Shown here piece by piece: positions 1 through 8,720 of a DNA stretch of 64,000 nt. Positions within the stretch are counted from its first letter, which is position 1, and each line of letters opens with the position of its first letter. Both the position numbers and the translations under genes were made by a program. Source of the stretch: Phocicoccus pinnipedialis (GTDB lineage: Bacteria > Bacillota > Bacilli > Staphylococcales > Salinicoccaceae); assembly GCF_903994035.1 (NCBI RefSeq), contig NZ_CAJEWB010000005.1, forward strand, positions 158,407 to 222,406. The letters are read 5' to 3'. The notes below the pieces were generated by a model that was not told the DNA's origin, ran no database searches, and saw only the letters and a list, made by a program, of their open reading frames with translations.

Positions 1-1192
1 ACATCCATCATTTGGTTTTGTACTCGGTTGGCTATATATCGCAATTTGTATACTTGTTGCAAGTGTAGATATTGTAGTAACTGCAAACGTCATTAGCTTT
101 TGGGAATGGTCGAGATTTCTAACGCCACTAGAATGGAGTATAACGTTTTTTATATTGATCTTTTTACTTAATATGTTCACTGTACGTGCATATGGAGAAG
201 CAGAGTACTGGCTTTCATTTATTAAAGTATTTATGATTATTGTTTTTGTGATTCTAGGTATTCTTATGATTTTTGGAATACTAGGCGGTCACACATATGG
301 TATAGAAAATTTTACTTATAAAGAGGCACCCTTTGTAGGTGGCATCAGTGGATTTGTAGGGGTGTTACTCATCGCGGGATTTTCAGTTGGTGGTACTGAG
401 CAAGTTGCTATAACTGCAGGTGAATCTGAAGATCCGGCGAAATCAATGCCAAAAGCGGTAAACCAAGTGTTTTGGAGAATATTGCTATTTTACATTGGTT
501 CGATTATCGTTATATCGGCGATACTTCCATACACAGACCCATTACTGTTAAATGAATCTGGTTCAGTACTACAAAGCCCGTTTACTATCGTGTTTAATAG
601 AATTGGAATTTCATTCGCGGCATCAGTTATAAATGCAGTAATTTTAACTTCATTACTCAGTGCAGCAAACTCTATGTTATATACAACAAGTCGATTATTT
701 TATTCTTTAGCAGAAAATGGACAGGCGCCTAAAGTACTTGCAAAAATCAATAAAAAAACACGTGCGCCACTCGTGTCTGTGATTGTAACGTGTGTCGTTA
801 TTTTAGGAATTGTAGTCTTTGCAAATTATAAAGATAGTGCAGTATTATATATATTAAACTTACTTGGCGCACTTGTACTTATTATTTGGTTTTCAAATAT
901 TTGGGCTATGTTTAGAGTAAGAAAAGCCATTAAACTACAAGGTGAAAATATAGATGAAATATTGCCATACAAAGCAAAAGGATATCCATACGGACAATAT
1001 GTTGTAATAGCAATACTATTGTTTTTATTCATCGGTAGTGGCGCAGTAAACATCATTGATTATAACCCGCGAGGTATAGTCAATCATATATTACCCTACG
1101 GTATATTGATTGTCGTATTTTTAATTCATAAATGGATAACTAAGTCCAAGTTAGTAGATTTAAATACAGTAGATTTATCACAAAAAGACTGA
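1..1192 (+). CDS. amino acid permease, APC superfamily (5' end outside window)
   Basis: The frame is open from base 2, so the N-terminus lies upstream of the window; the first ATG inside (155) is internal. The product is a multi-pass membrane transporter of the amino acid-polyamine-organocation superfamily, AAT/LysP-GabP type. It is nearly collinear with the next gene, sharing blocks such as AGFSVGGTE and SMPKAVNQVFWRIL, which are typical of proton-coupled amino acid permeases. Substrate cannot be told from sequence; lysine or another cationic or neutral amino acid is possible. The C-terminal block VDLxTVDLS is shared with the downstream paralogue, indicating a tandem duplication. Confidence 0.85.
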   Translation, partial: HPSFGFVLGWLYIAICILVASVDIVVTANVISFWEWSRFLTPLEWSITFFILIFLLNMFTVRAYGEAEYWLSFIKVFMIIVFVILGILMIFGILGGHTYGIENFTYKEAPFVGGISGFVGVLLIAGFSVGGTEQVAITAGESEDPAKSMPKAVNQVFWRILLFYIGSIIVISAILPYTDPLLLNESGSVLQSPFTIVFNRIGISFAASVINAVILTSLLSAANSMLYTTSRLFYSLAENGQAPKVLAKINKKTRAPLVSVIVTCVVILGIVVFANYKDSAVLYILNLLGALVLIIWFSNIWAMFRVRKAIKLQGENIDEILPYKAKGYPYGQYVVIAILLFLFIGSGAVNIIDYNPRGIVNHILPYGILIVVFLIHKWITKSKLVDLNTVDLSQKD

Positions 1193-1201
1193 TAAAAGAA
1201 T

Positions 1202-1237
1202 GAGGCGAGGAATTATTAATTCTATCGTCTCTTTGTT
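1202..1237 (+). terminator. possible weak intrinsic terminator between the two permeases
   Basis: GAGGCGA and GAATT pair with AATTC and TCGTCTC across a 3-nt loop, with a small internal bulge, followed by TTTGTTT. It sits in the 66-nt gap between the paralogous permeases and could reduce readthrough. The T-run is interrupted, so strength is uncertain. Confidence 0.4.
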
Positions 1238-1258
1238 TCATAAAAGCGAGGTATATAT

Positions 1259-2704
1259 ATGGAAAATAATAAAATGGAACGTGGCCTGAAATCAAGACAT
1301 GTCTCAATGATTGCGATTGGTGGTGCAATCGGCACAGGATTATTCGTTGCAACGGGTGGCGTTATAGCAGAAGCAGGACCGTTTGGAGCATTACTTGCAT
1401 ATGGGATTATTGGTATAATGCTTTATTTTCTAATGAATACAATTGGTGAGCTTGCGACATTCTATCCTGTATCTGGAGCATTTAGTGCATTTAGTACACG
1501 TTTTGTTGATTCATCAGTTGGGTTCACGATAGGTTGGGTGTACTTTTTAATCGGAATTCTAGTATCTGCGGTAGACATTATTGTTGCATCGAACGTCATT
1601 ACTTTCTGGGAGCCAATGCAGTTCTTTAGTCCATTCACGTGGAGCTTACTCTTCTTTTCACTAATTTTTGTTCTAAACATAATTAAAGTACGTGCATTCG
1701 GAGAAGCAGAGTATTGGTTATCTTTAATAAAAGTAATTACGATTATTGTTTTTATCGTGATAGGTACACTTATGATTTTTGGTATTTTAGGTGATGAATT
1801 TTACGGCTTTAAGAACTATACAGTAGGTGAAGCCCCATTTGTTGGTGGTATTTCTGGATTTTTAGGCGTACTACTCGTTGCAGGCTTCTCAGTAGGTGGT
1901 ACTGAAGTTGTTGCCGTGACTGCTGGAGAGTCAGATGATCCTGAAAAATCAATGCCAAAAGCAGTTAACCAAGTATTCTGGAGAATTTTGATCTTCTATA
2001 TTGGAGCAATCGCTGTAATCAGTGCGATCATTCCATATACAGATCCAACATTATTAAATGAAACGGGATCAGTTAATCAAAGTCCTTTCACAATTGTATT
2101 CGATAGAGTAGGGATTGCTTTTGCTGCATCAGTAATTAACACGGTAATCTTAACATCATTGCTCAGTGCATCGAACTCTATGTTATATTCAGCTAGTCGT
2201 ACACTATTCGCATTAGCTAGAAAAGGGCATGCGCCTACATCAATATCTAAGATAAACAACAAGACATACTCTCCACTTGCAGCTATTTTAGTTACATGTG
2301 GTACAATCTTTTTAATTGTAGTGTTATCACAATTCTTAGAAAATGCGATCTTTATATTACTTGAATTTGTAGGCTCGCTCATCATCTTAGTATGGTTGTC
2401 TAATGTATGGGCACAAATGCGTTTACGTAAGGCAATTAAACTACAAGGCTTAGATATTGATGAGGTATTACCGTTTAAAGCGAAAGGATTCCCTGTAGGC
2501 CAATATGTTGTAATAGCAATCATCCTATTCCTACTTACAGGTGGATCAATTCAATACATCATTGACTTCAATGGAGCAGAATTACTTAGACATTACTTAC
2601 CATTTATTATACTGATTGGTATTTTCATTGTTCATAAACTTATTAATAAAACAGTTATGGTAGACCTTAAAACAGTAGATCTTTCCCGAAAAATGATGGA
2701 CTAA
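1259..2704 (+). CDS. amino acid permease, APC superfamily
   Basis: 481-residue integral membrane permease with about 12 hydrophobic segments. The N-terminal GLKSRHVSMIAIGGAIGTGL is the hallmark first-helix motif of the AAT family (LysP, GabP, AnsP), where the unwound helix binds the substrate amino group. It is full length for the family. An ATG with an upstream GCGAGG ribosome site was chosen; an ATG five codons later (MERGL) is an alternative. It is the second copy of a tandem pair; the two differ mainly in loops and the C-terminal third, which could mean different substrates. Family assignment is firm, substrate unknown. Confidence 0.9.
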   Translation: MENNKMERGLKSRHVSMIAIGGAIGTGLFVATGGVIAEAGPFGALLAYGIIGIMLYFLMNTIGELATFYPVSGAFSAFSTRFVDSSVGFTIGWVYFLIGILVSAVDIIVASNVITFWEPMQFFSPFTWSLLFFSLIFVLNIIKVRAFGEAEYWLSLIKVITIIVFIVIGTLMIFGILGDEFYGFKNYTVGEAPFVGGISGFLGVLLVAGFSVGGTEVVAVTAGESDDPEKSMPKAVNQVFWRILIFYIGAIAVISAIIPYTDPTLLNETGSVNQSPFTIVFDRVGIAFAASVINTVILTSLLSASNSMLYSASRTLFALARKGHAPTSISKINNKTYSPLAAILVTCGTIFLIVVLSQFLENAIFILLEFVGSLIILVWLSNVWAQMRLRKAIKLQGLDIDEVLPFKAKGFPVGQYVVIAIILFLLTGGSIQYIIDFNGAELLRHYLPFIILIGIFIVHKLINKTVMVDLKTVDLSRKMMD

Positions 2705-2728
2705 GTATTTCAATAACTGCTATATTAA

Positions 2729-2763
2729 TGTCTCCAGTTCATCCTGAGTTGGAGACATTTTTG
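2729..2763 (+). terminator. intrinsic terminator after permease pair
   Basis: TGTCTCCA pairs perfectly with TGGAGACA across a 13-nt loop and is followed by TTTTTGT. It lies 24 nt after the permease stop codon. Confidence 0.8.
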
Positions 2764-2902
2764 TATCCACGCTCAGTTGCAAAGACGATGTTGAGGCTTC
2801 TACAATCATCAAAATGAGTATGTAACATGTTTGATAATACGATAGAAGAATATATGTGTAATGAATTATTATTGAGTAACATGAAATAATGGAGAGATAA
2901 AT

Positions 2903-3670
2903 ATGATTATTACTACTTCAGGTAGAAGTAATGTGAGCGTTATTCATGAAGCGAAGCGAATAGCAGAGCGTTACAACGCATCATACATCCATAGGAATAA
3001 AGAGAGTATCAAGAAACTTTTAGAAAAATATCAGACGAACATACTCATGGTTGGACGCGAGAAAATTGAGCTTCATACACACAGTGGAAAAGTTAAATAC
3101 CATCCAAATTTTGCGCAGGTGAGAGCCAAACGTCTCTTAAAAGGACAGAGTGATGCATTTATTGAAGCTACAGAATTAAATAAGGGTAGCTCGATTATAG
3201 ATTGTACGATGGGGATGCTATCAGATAGCTTAATTGCAAGTTTTATAGTAGATGAAGCGGGTAGTGTTACATCACTAGAAGCTGTTCAAGATCTATATAT
3301 TACGATGGTTGAAGGTATGGATAGATATCGCTATGAAATCCAAGAGTTAAGTAAAGCGGCAAGCAGAATTAAAACATATAATATAAATGCAATTGACTAT
3401 TTAAAAAGCCAAGAAGACTCATCTGTAGATGTCGTTTACTTTGATCCGATGTTTGAAGAAACAGTAGAAAGTTCAAGTGGGATTCAAAGCATAGAAAGTC
3501 TCGCGAATCATAATGGGCTTACAGAAGAGTTTATAAATGAGGCGAAGAGAGTGGCGAATAAGCGAGTCGTTTTAAAAGCGCACTTTAGAAGTTCAATGTT
3601 TGAAACGTTTGGATTTATGAGGTGCGTTCGTTCTTCAAGTGCGTCGCATTTTGGTGTAATTATTATATGA
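2903..3670 (+). CDS. class I SAM-dependent methyltransferase, RsmJ-like (YpiP family)
   Basis: 255 residues. The C-terminal two thirds form a Rossmann-type methyltransferase: a glycine-poor SAM motif around residues 98-109 (IIDCTMGMLSDS), an acidic residue at the end of the second strand (SLEAVQD), and DPMF at 181-184. DPMF is the characteristic catalytic-loop motif of the RsmJ family (16S rRNA guanine-N2 methyltransferase in gammaproteobacteria); Bacillota homologues are usually annotated only as methyltransferases. The gene stands alone with its own terminator. The rRNA substrate is inferred from the family, not seen. Confidence 0.75.
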   Translation: MIITTSGRSNVSVIHEAKRIAERYNASYIHRNKESIKKLLEKYQTNILMVGREKIELHTHSGKVKYHPNFAQVRAKRLLKGQSDAFIEATELNKGSSIIDCTMGMLSDSLIASFIVDEAGSVTSLEAVQDLYITMVEGMDRYRYEIQELSKAASRIKTYNINAIDYLKSQEDSSVDVVYFDPMFEETVESSSGIQSIESLANHNGLTEEFINEAKRVANKRVVLKAHFRSSMFETFGFMRCVRSSSASHFGVIII

Positions 3671-3674
3671 AAAA

Positions 3675-3692
3675 ACGGCCGAGCGGCCGTTT
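3675..3692 (+). terminator. GC-rich hairpin after methyltransferase gene
   Basis: ACGGCCG and CGGCCGT form a perfect 7-bp stem with a 2-nt spacer, starting 5 nt after the stop codon. The following T-run is short, so it may act as a terminator or a transcript-end stabiliser. Confidence 0.55.
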
Positions 3693-3877
3693 GAGCTTTA
3701 CCTATTTTTTTACTTTCAAATGTATATAAGTCAATAAACGATGTGATAAAATCTTTCTTTTACGTCACATTGCAATATGAAATAAGCAAAAAGGTGTTCA
3801 TATTGTTATATCATCCTTATTTATAGATAATGCTTTATGGAATGCATATAATCCATAAATATGTGGATGATTAGCTA

Positions 3878-3893
3878 TGTTTCACGTGAAACA
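3878..3893. promoter_or_regulatory. parS: parS chromosome-partitioning site (ParB/Spo0J binding)
   Basis: TGTTTCACGTGAAACA is an exact 16-bp palindrome identical to the consensus bacterial parS. ParB (Spo0J) loads here, spreads along DNA with CTP, and recruits SMC. The site lies in the roughly 310-bp intergenic space between the methyltransferase terminator and the convergent lipoprotein gene. parS sites cluster in the origin-proximal part of chromosomes, so this window is probably in that region. Apart from parS I see no gene between 3693 and 3983; an ATG overlapping the site opens only a frame antisense to the lipoprotein. Confidence 0.9.
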
Positions 3894-3983
3894 TACCGCA
3901 ATGAATTGTTACTGTACCAGTTGCAAATTCTCTAATGAATTCATGATTTGGTGCATTGTTTTAACTTTTAAAGTGATTAGTTA

Positions 3984-4511
3984 TTATTTAAGCTGCATTG
4001 TCGTAATACACGTTCTAGAGTCATCGTATGTCGACAATACCTCCATTGTTTCAAGAATCCCATCAGTTATAGTAACTTTAAACTCTTGATTTCTTGGTAA
4101 CCATAAGTCAATGAAGCCATTCTTCATTGTTTCCATATCCTCATCAATAATCGTTTTTCCTTTACTATCTACCACTGTAACGTGAAGCGCTTCTTCGACG
4201 AGCTCGCCTTGGCAACCAGAAAGACTGTGTATGCTACACGGATGTGTATCTTTCTTGAATGGCGCAATCGATAGGAAGAACTCATCTTCTGGTAAATCCA
4301 TAGACTCAATGACGTTTCCTTTCTTATCAGTAAGGGTCATTACTTTTGAATCAATGTTTGCATTAATTCCTTCCTCAACATCGGTAATACTATAGTAGTT
4401 TACAAGATCTTTCACTTCTTCTGCTGATGCAGAATGTTTTGATGATGAATTTCCACACGCACTTAATAGTATTAAAAAAGATACCATCATTAATCCTACT
4501 AACTTTTTCAT
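3984..4511 (-). CDS. cueP: CueP-family copper-binding lipoprotein
   Basis: 175 residues with a lipoprotein signal peptide: lipobox LSAC with acceptor Cys19. The mature part matches the CueP family of envelope copper-binding proteins known from Salmonella: HPCSIHSLSGCQGE at about residues 90-103, FIDLWLPRN near 133-141, and the C-terminal TCITTMQL. The conserved cysteines 92, 100 and 168 are all present. CueP holds Cu ions in the periplasm and is linked to reduction of copper; here it would be tethered to the outer face of the membrane. It is transcribed leftwards, downstream of uspA and the SulP gene. Start ATG has GGTGAG upstream. Confidence 0.85.
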   Translation of the reverse strand: MKKLVGLMMVSFLILLSACGNSSSKHSASAEEVKDLVNYYSITDVEEGINANIDSKVMTLTDKKGNVIESMDLPEDEFFLSIAPFKKDTHPCSIHSLSGCQGELVEEALHVTVVDSKGKTIIDEDMETMKNGFIDLWLPRNQEFKVTITDGILETMEVLSTYDDSRTCITTMQLK

Positions 4512-4528
4512 ATTCTCACCTATTTTAT

Positions 4529-4942
4529 TTAATTTACCACGAGTACAGGAATATTCGCAGCTTTAATCATTTTTTTGCTCACACTACCTATCATTAAATC
4601 TTTTAAGATGCTTTTACCAGTCCGACCAATGATTGCAACGTCATAATTACCGTTATTCATTTTTTCGATTAACACCTCATGAACCTCTCCATGAAGAAGC
4701 TTGACTTCATATCGTATGTCGTTATCTTCAAGAAAATCTATTGACTCTTGTAACGCATTTAATACTTTTTCTTTGTGGCTAATTGATTCTTCATCATGAA
4801 GAATAGAATCCCGAGTAGCACGCGCATCTTTAACATAAACTAACGTAACATGAATATCCGTACAATTTAAATGAATAACTTCTTTGACTGCGCGCAAAGC
4901 ATTTTTGGAAGCATCCGTGGCAATAAATATTGATTTGTACAT
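4529..4942 (-). CDS. universal stress protein, UspA family
   Basis: 137 residues, the normal single-domain Usp length. The N-terminal strand SIFIATDASKNALRAVKEV and the C-terminal GRTGKSILKDLMIGSVSKKM (about residues 106-125) give the G-x2-G-x9-G-S/T ATP-binding signature. Soluble cytoplasmic protein with unknown client. It is preceded by a strong AAGGAGGAT ribosome site and follows the SulP transporter by 12 nt, so both are probably one transcript; Usp genes are often paired with anion transporters. Confidence 0.9.
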   Translation of the reverse strand: MYKSIFIATDASKNALRAVKEVIHLNCTDIHVTLVYVKDARATRDSILHDEESISHKEKVLNALQESIDFLEDNDIRYEVKLLHGEVHEVLIEKMNNGNYDVAIIGRTGKSILKDLMIGSVSKKMIKAANIPVLVVN

Positions 4943-4954
4943 AAAATATCCTCC

Positions 4955-6397
4955 TTAATCAGTCGTTATTTTTGTCATACGATTTAATACATACTTACTA
5001 TCTGTATTTAAGTTAATCACAGAAGTTTCATACCCACGTTTTTCGAAGTTTAATATAGCAGTTTGTATCGCCTCAACAGCAGTGCTGTCCCATAATGTTG
5101 CATGCTCAAAATCAATAATAATTTTAGTATTTTCTCCGTCATAATCAGTAAGCTGTTCAATAAATGATTCTACAGATGCGAAAAAAAGTTGACCTGTTAC
5201 TTCAAAAATAACGGCATTATCCTTTTTATATTGATCAATATCAATTTCAGAGATTTTACGAGCGAACAGTAATGCGGCTAAAATAACACCGAGAATTGTA
5301 CCAACAGCAAGGTTATTTGTTGCAAGTACACCAGCCATAGTTACGAGCATAACGATAACATCTGTTTTAGGTGCGCGTCTTACATATTGGAAACTGCGCC
5401 AATCGAAGGTGTTAATCGCAATGAACGTCATGATTCCTGCTAAGATCGGCATTGGAATACGAACAACGATATCTCCAAGTACAACAATTAAGAACATTAA
5501 AAATGCGCCCGCTGTGAAAGTAGAAAGTCTCGTGCGTGCGCCAGAAGTAATATTGATGATTGTCTGACCTGCCATCGCACAACCTCCCATACCGCCAAAG
5601 AATCCTGCAAAGATATTCGCAATTCCTTGTCCTAAGCTCTCCCTGTTTTTGTTACTTGGCGTTTCTGTGTAGTTATCTACAATACGTGCGACAATCAAAC
5701 TTTCAATCAGTCCGACAAGCGCCATAGAAACAGAATAAGGCAATATAATTTTAAAAGTTTCAAATGTAAATGGAACGTCTGGAAGCATGATTTTTGGGAA
5801 ACTCTTTTCGATGGAACCTAAATCACCAACAGTACGAACATCTCCACCGATAAATAAGTAGACGATGGTTAATCCAACAAGCACAATTAATGGCGCTGGT
5901 ATCTTTGTGTAGAATCTAGGGATAATGAATACTAAAGCGAGCGTAATAAATGCATAAATATAAGTATGGATTGTTATCCCTAAGATATGCTGCATTTGTG
6001 TTATAAATAACATGATCGCGAGCGAGTTGATGAACCCAATCATGACTGAGTTTGGGATGAAACGTAATAAGCGACCAACTTTAAAGATACCGAGGAGTAC
6101 TTGAATGATTCCCATCAGTATTGTAGCGAGTAAGAGGTACTCGACACCGTGATCTTGAACAAGATTTACGACTACTAGAGCAACAGCAGCCGTAGCAGCT
6201 GATACCATTGCACTACGTCCACCTGTAATGGATATCGTTATCGCAATAATAACAGACGCATATAGACCGACCATAGGATCTACGCCTGCAATGATTGAGA
6301 ACGAAATTGCTTCAGGTATTAGAGCGAGTCCAACGAGGATCCCTGCAATAATATTAACAAAAGGGTTTTTTAACCACTCTTGCTTAAATTTTTCCAA
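4955..6397 (-). CDS. SulP-family anion permease with STAS domain
   Basis: 480 residues: SLC26/SulP membrane domain (about residues 10-385, with [16 protein letters not shown] at the start and [15 protein letters not shown] near the middle) followed by a cytoplasmic STAS domain (about 395-475, [18 protein letters not shown]). Family members carry sulfate, bicarbonate or other anions, often Na+-coupled bicarbonate in this clade; the substrate is not resolved here. Translation starts at TTG behind GGAGGAGAT. It is the first gene of a leftward operon with uspA and possibly cueP. Confidence 0.88.
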   Translation of the reverse strand: MEKFKQEWLKNPFVNIIAGILVGLALIPEAISFSIIAGVDPMVGLYASVIIAITISITGGRSAMVSAATAAVALVVVNLVQDHGVEYLLLATILMGIIQVLLGIFKVGRLLRFIPNSVMIGFINSLAIMLFITQMQHILGITIHTYIYAFITLALVFIIPRFYTKIPAPLIVLVGLTIVYLFIGGDVRTVGDLGSIEKSFPKIMLPDVPFTFETFKIILPYSVSMALVGLIESLIVARIVDNYTETPSNKNRESLGQGIANIFAGFFGGMGGCAMAGQTIINITSGARTRLSTFTAGAFLMFLIVVLGDIVVRIPMPILAGIMTFIAINTFDWRSFQYVRRAPKTDVIVMLVTMAGVLATNNLAVGTILGVILAALLFARKISEIDIDQYKKDNAVIFEVTGQLFFASVESFIEQLTDYDGENTKIIIDFEHATLWDSTAVEAIQTAILNFEKRGYETSVINLNTDSKYVLNRMTKITTD

Positions 6398-6609
6398 AAG
6401 ATCTCCTCCAAATTTTTATTTATACTATTATATCATATTTTTGCAGCTATAAAATCGTTAAAAGCCTTTAAAACAATCATTTAAACGCATGTTTCTTTAG
6501 AATCTATAGCATTCATACAAGTTAATAAAAATGCATTTAAATTTTAATAATATAAATATATATGCAACTATGTTATAATATTATCATTATTGTATGGAGG
6601 AATTGGAAA

Positions 6610-6957
6610 ATGAGTACATTACTACCAGCATGTCCTGAGTGTGGACAAGAATACACTTATGAAGATGGACAATCATACGTATGTCCTATGTGTGGCCATG
6701 AATGGACGAAAGAGTCGCAACAAGAAAAGGAAGAAGCAATGCTCGTTAAAGATGCGCATGGCACAATTTTAAATGATGGAGATTCCATTACTGTAATAAA
6801 AGATTTAAAAGTTAAAGGTTCATCATCTTCAATCAAACAAGGTACTAACATTAAAAACATAAAGTTAGTTGAACCAGTGGATGGTCATGATATTGACTGT
6901 AAGATTCCAGGGTTCGGGCAAATGAAGCTCAAATCTGAATTTGTTAAAAAAATATAA
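6610..6957 (+). CDS. PhnA/YjdM zinc-ribbon protein
   Basis: 115 residues from the ATG behind GGAGG; longer upstream frames lack a ribosome site. The N-terminus holds two CxxC knuckles (CPECGQEY and CPMCGHEW), a zinc ribbon, followed by the PhnA domain with [17 protein letters not shown] and the C-terminal KLKSEFVKK. PhnA was named from the phn region of E. coli but is not a phosphonate hydrolase; its function remains unclear. Single gene with its own terminator. Confidence 0.9.
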   Translation: MSTLLPACPECGQEYTYEDGQSYVCPMCGHEWTKESQQEKEEAMLVKDAHGTILNDGDSITVIKDLKVKGSSSSIKQGTNIKNIKLVEPVDGHDIDCKIPGFGQMKLKSEFVKKI

Positions 6958-6981
6958 GAGAAGCGTTTCTCGCTTCTCTTA
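6955..6981 (+). terminator. intrinsic terminator overlapping phnA stop codon
   Basis: TAAGAGAAGCG and CGCTTCTCTTA form a perfect 11-bp stem with a 5-nt loop; the stem begins with the stop codon itself. Tail TATTT. Confidence 0.8.
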
Positions 6982-7364
6982 TATTTCATTTAATAGTGTT
7001 TTATCTTTTAATTCCATTTCTTCGAATCAACCTTCTCTTAGTCTAAATATAAACAGTCATATAACACATATTTCAAAATCAGAATCGATGGTGGTATTTG
7101 TTTTTCTGTGACTCTCATCAGGCGAAATCTTCACTTTTCTAATATCCTAAGTAAAAGCGATCAGTTTAGCTTGCTCTAACTGATGACCAACCTTAATTTC
7201 TTCAAGTACTAAATGTATGCATCGTGGATATTCTTCAAATATATTTTCAAGATTTATACTCTTAAAAAAACCGTTTCGCTATTAAAATAGTATGAAAATC
7301 TCTATAATTAATGTTAAGAATAGTCACTCAATAAGGGTGAATTATTAAGGTATAGTAAGGTGGA
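6982..7364. other. 383-bp region without intact gene; possible decayed minus-strand reading frame
   Basis: No open gene is visible. On the minus strand from about 7253 down to 6990 one frame reads as plausible protein (LENIFEEYPRCIHLVLEE, then EIKVGHQLEQAKLIAFT, then DIRKVKISPDESHRKTN) broken by three stop codons. This could be a gene remnant; no family is recognised. The last 60 bases probably carry the promoter of the next gene. Confidence 0.3.
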
Positions 7365-7715
7365 ATGATGACTTTAGAAGAAAAGTTAAACACATTTTAC
7401 AATAAGATTACATATGAAGAAGATAAACAAACATTTAAGCACGTAGTTAATTGGATAAAAGAAGAGTATCCTGAACTTGAGCTTGTTTACAAGTGGAATC
7501 AACCGATGTTTTTAGAAGACGGTAAGTTTATCATCGGTTTAAATATTGCTAAACCACACTTTTCTGTAGCGTCGGAATATACTCCGATGCGTAAGTTTGA
7601 AAATAAGGCACATGAACTCGGGTTCAAGACGACTATGATGTTTGTTAAAATTCTATGGACAGATGTAATCCCGTATGATTTTTTAAAAAAATCATTGATT
7701 ATAAGAGAGAAATAA
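7365..7715 (+). CDS. DUF1801 (YdhG-like) protein, C-terminus apparently frameshifted
   Basis: 116 residues as it stands. Contains the DUF1801 signatures YKWNQPMF, FIIGLNIAKPHFSV and the FxxKAxELGFK region, as in Bacillus YdhG-type proteins (soluble, alpha/beta, frataxin-like fold, sometimes called iron chaperones). Family members end with a motif like LKKIIEFNIEDKxxxTFWR. Here the frame instead runs into a stop after an A7 tract (7685-7691). One extra A would restore LKKIIDYKREIRKDDTSFW and end at 7759, so a single-base deletion or sequencing error is likely. Start is one of two adjacent ATGs behind AAGGTGG. Confidence 0.75.
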   Translation: MMTLEEKLNTFYNKITYEEDKQTFKHVVNWIKEEYPELELVYKWNQPMFLEDGKFIIGLNIAKPHFSVASEYTPMRKFENKAHELGFKTTMMFVKILWTDVIPYDFLKKSLIIREK

Positions 7716-7833
7716 GAAAAGATGACACATCGTTTTGGATGCCTAAAGAAAATGAGTAACGTTTATACTATACAGACATGTGCTTTTGTATTATAATCAC
7801 AAGTGGTCTGACCATTAACATTGGAGGAGAATT

Positions 7834-8703
7834 ATGAAGACAGCATATATTATAGACAGCACTGCTGACTTAAAAGAAGAATACAGAGATCATCCCGATA
7901 TTTTTTTAGTGAATCTGAGCGTGATATTTGAAAATGGTGATGTGTTCGAAGATACAAAAGACGAGAATAAAGTAAAACAGTACTACGCTCGTTTGAAGGA
8001 AGAAAAAGTACCTCCATCATCGTCACAACCGACACCCAATCAATTTTATGAAGTTTTTGAGGAAATCATTGAAAAAGGGTATACAGATGTTATAGGTATA
8101 CTACTTAGTAAAAAACTTAGTGGTACTTTTCAAACATGTCGCATGATCATGGATGAATTCGAAGATAAGATTAATACGTATCTCGTAAATTCATCAAGTA
8201 CATCTTATGTAATAGGAAGCATGGTTGAACAATCAATGAACATGCTTGAAGCGGGCTTGTCACATAAAGAAGTTGTAGAAAACTTAGAATGGGTTGCTAA
8301 AAACCAAGATACTTATTTGACAGTGAAGGATCTAAAAAACCTAGTTAAAGGCGGACGACTTAGTGCTACATCTGCAGCGATTGGGACTTTATTACGTATT
8401 CGACCAATCATGATGTTTGATGATGAACTCGGCGTTAAATTGTTCGACAAAGTGCGTACAGACAAACGTGTTGTGCAAAAGTTACAAGATGTACTAGTAG
8501 AAATGGCTACGAAATTTAAAGAGAAGCTTGATGTTGTTGTAATTCACGGTGATAATGAAGCTTTAGCAACAAACATAATAGAAAAATTTAAAGAAAAATA
8601 TCCGAGTTTAAACTATCAAACGTTCTACCTAGGACCAGTTCTAGGAGTTCATGGTGGTTATGGATGTATTGGACTTGCATTTATACCAAGAAAAGACAGC
8701 TGA
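7834..8703 (+). CDS. DegV family protein (fatty acid-binding, FakB-like)
   Basis: 289 residues, full length for DegV. N-terminal TAYIIDSTADL, the SSQPTPNQF segment and the GxLLSKKLSGTFQT loop are DegV signatures; the C-terminal HGGYGCIGLAFI closes the fold. DegV proteins bind a long-chain fatty acid; some are FakB subunits that present it to the kinase FakA for phosphorylation in phospholipid synthesis. Whether this is a FakB or another DegV paralogue cannot be told. Strong TTGGAGGAGAA ribosome site. Confidence 0.88.
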   Translation: MKTAYIIDSTADLKEEYRDHPDIFLVNLSVIFENGDVFEDTKDENKVKQYYARLKEEKVPPSSSQPTPNQFYEVFEEIIEKGYTDVIGILLSKKLSGTFQTCRMIMDEFEDKINTYLVNSSSTSYVIGSMVEQSMNMLEAGLSHKEVVENLEWVAKNQDTYLTVKDLKNLVKGGRLSATSAAIGTLLRIRPIMMFDDELGVKLFDKVRTDKRVVQKLQDVLVEMATKFKEKLDVVVIHGDNEALATNIIEKFKEKYPSLNYQTFYLGPVLGVHGGYGCIGLAFIPRKDS

Positions 8704-8720
8704 TCAATCAGCTGTCTTTT
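8691..8720. terminator. bidirectional terminator between degV and nhaC
   Basis: AAAAGACAGCTGA and TCAGCTGTCTTTT form a perfect 13-bp stem with loop TCAA. Both tails are runs of A or T, so it can serve both convergent genes; it overlaps both stop codons. Confidence 0.9.

Noticed and set aside
3877..4089. Plus-strand frame beginning at the parS site (MFHVKH...)
   Set aside because: Its start is the parS palindrome itself and most of it is antisense to cueP; no ribosome site.
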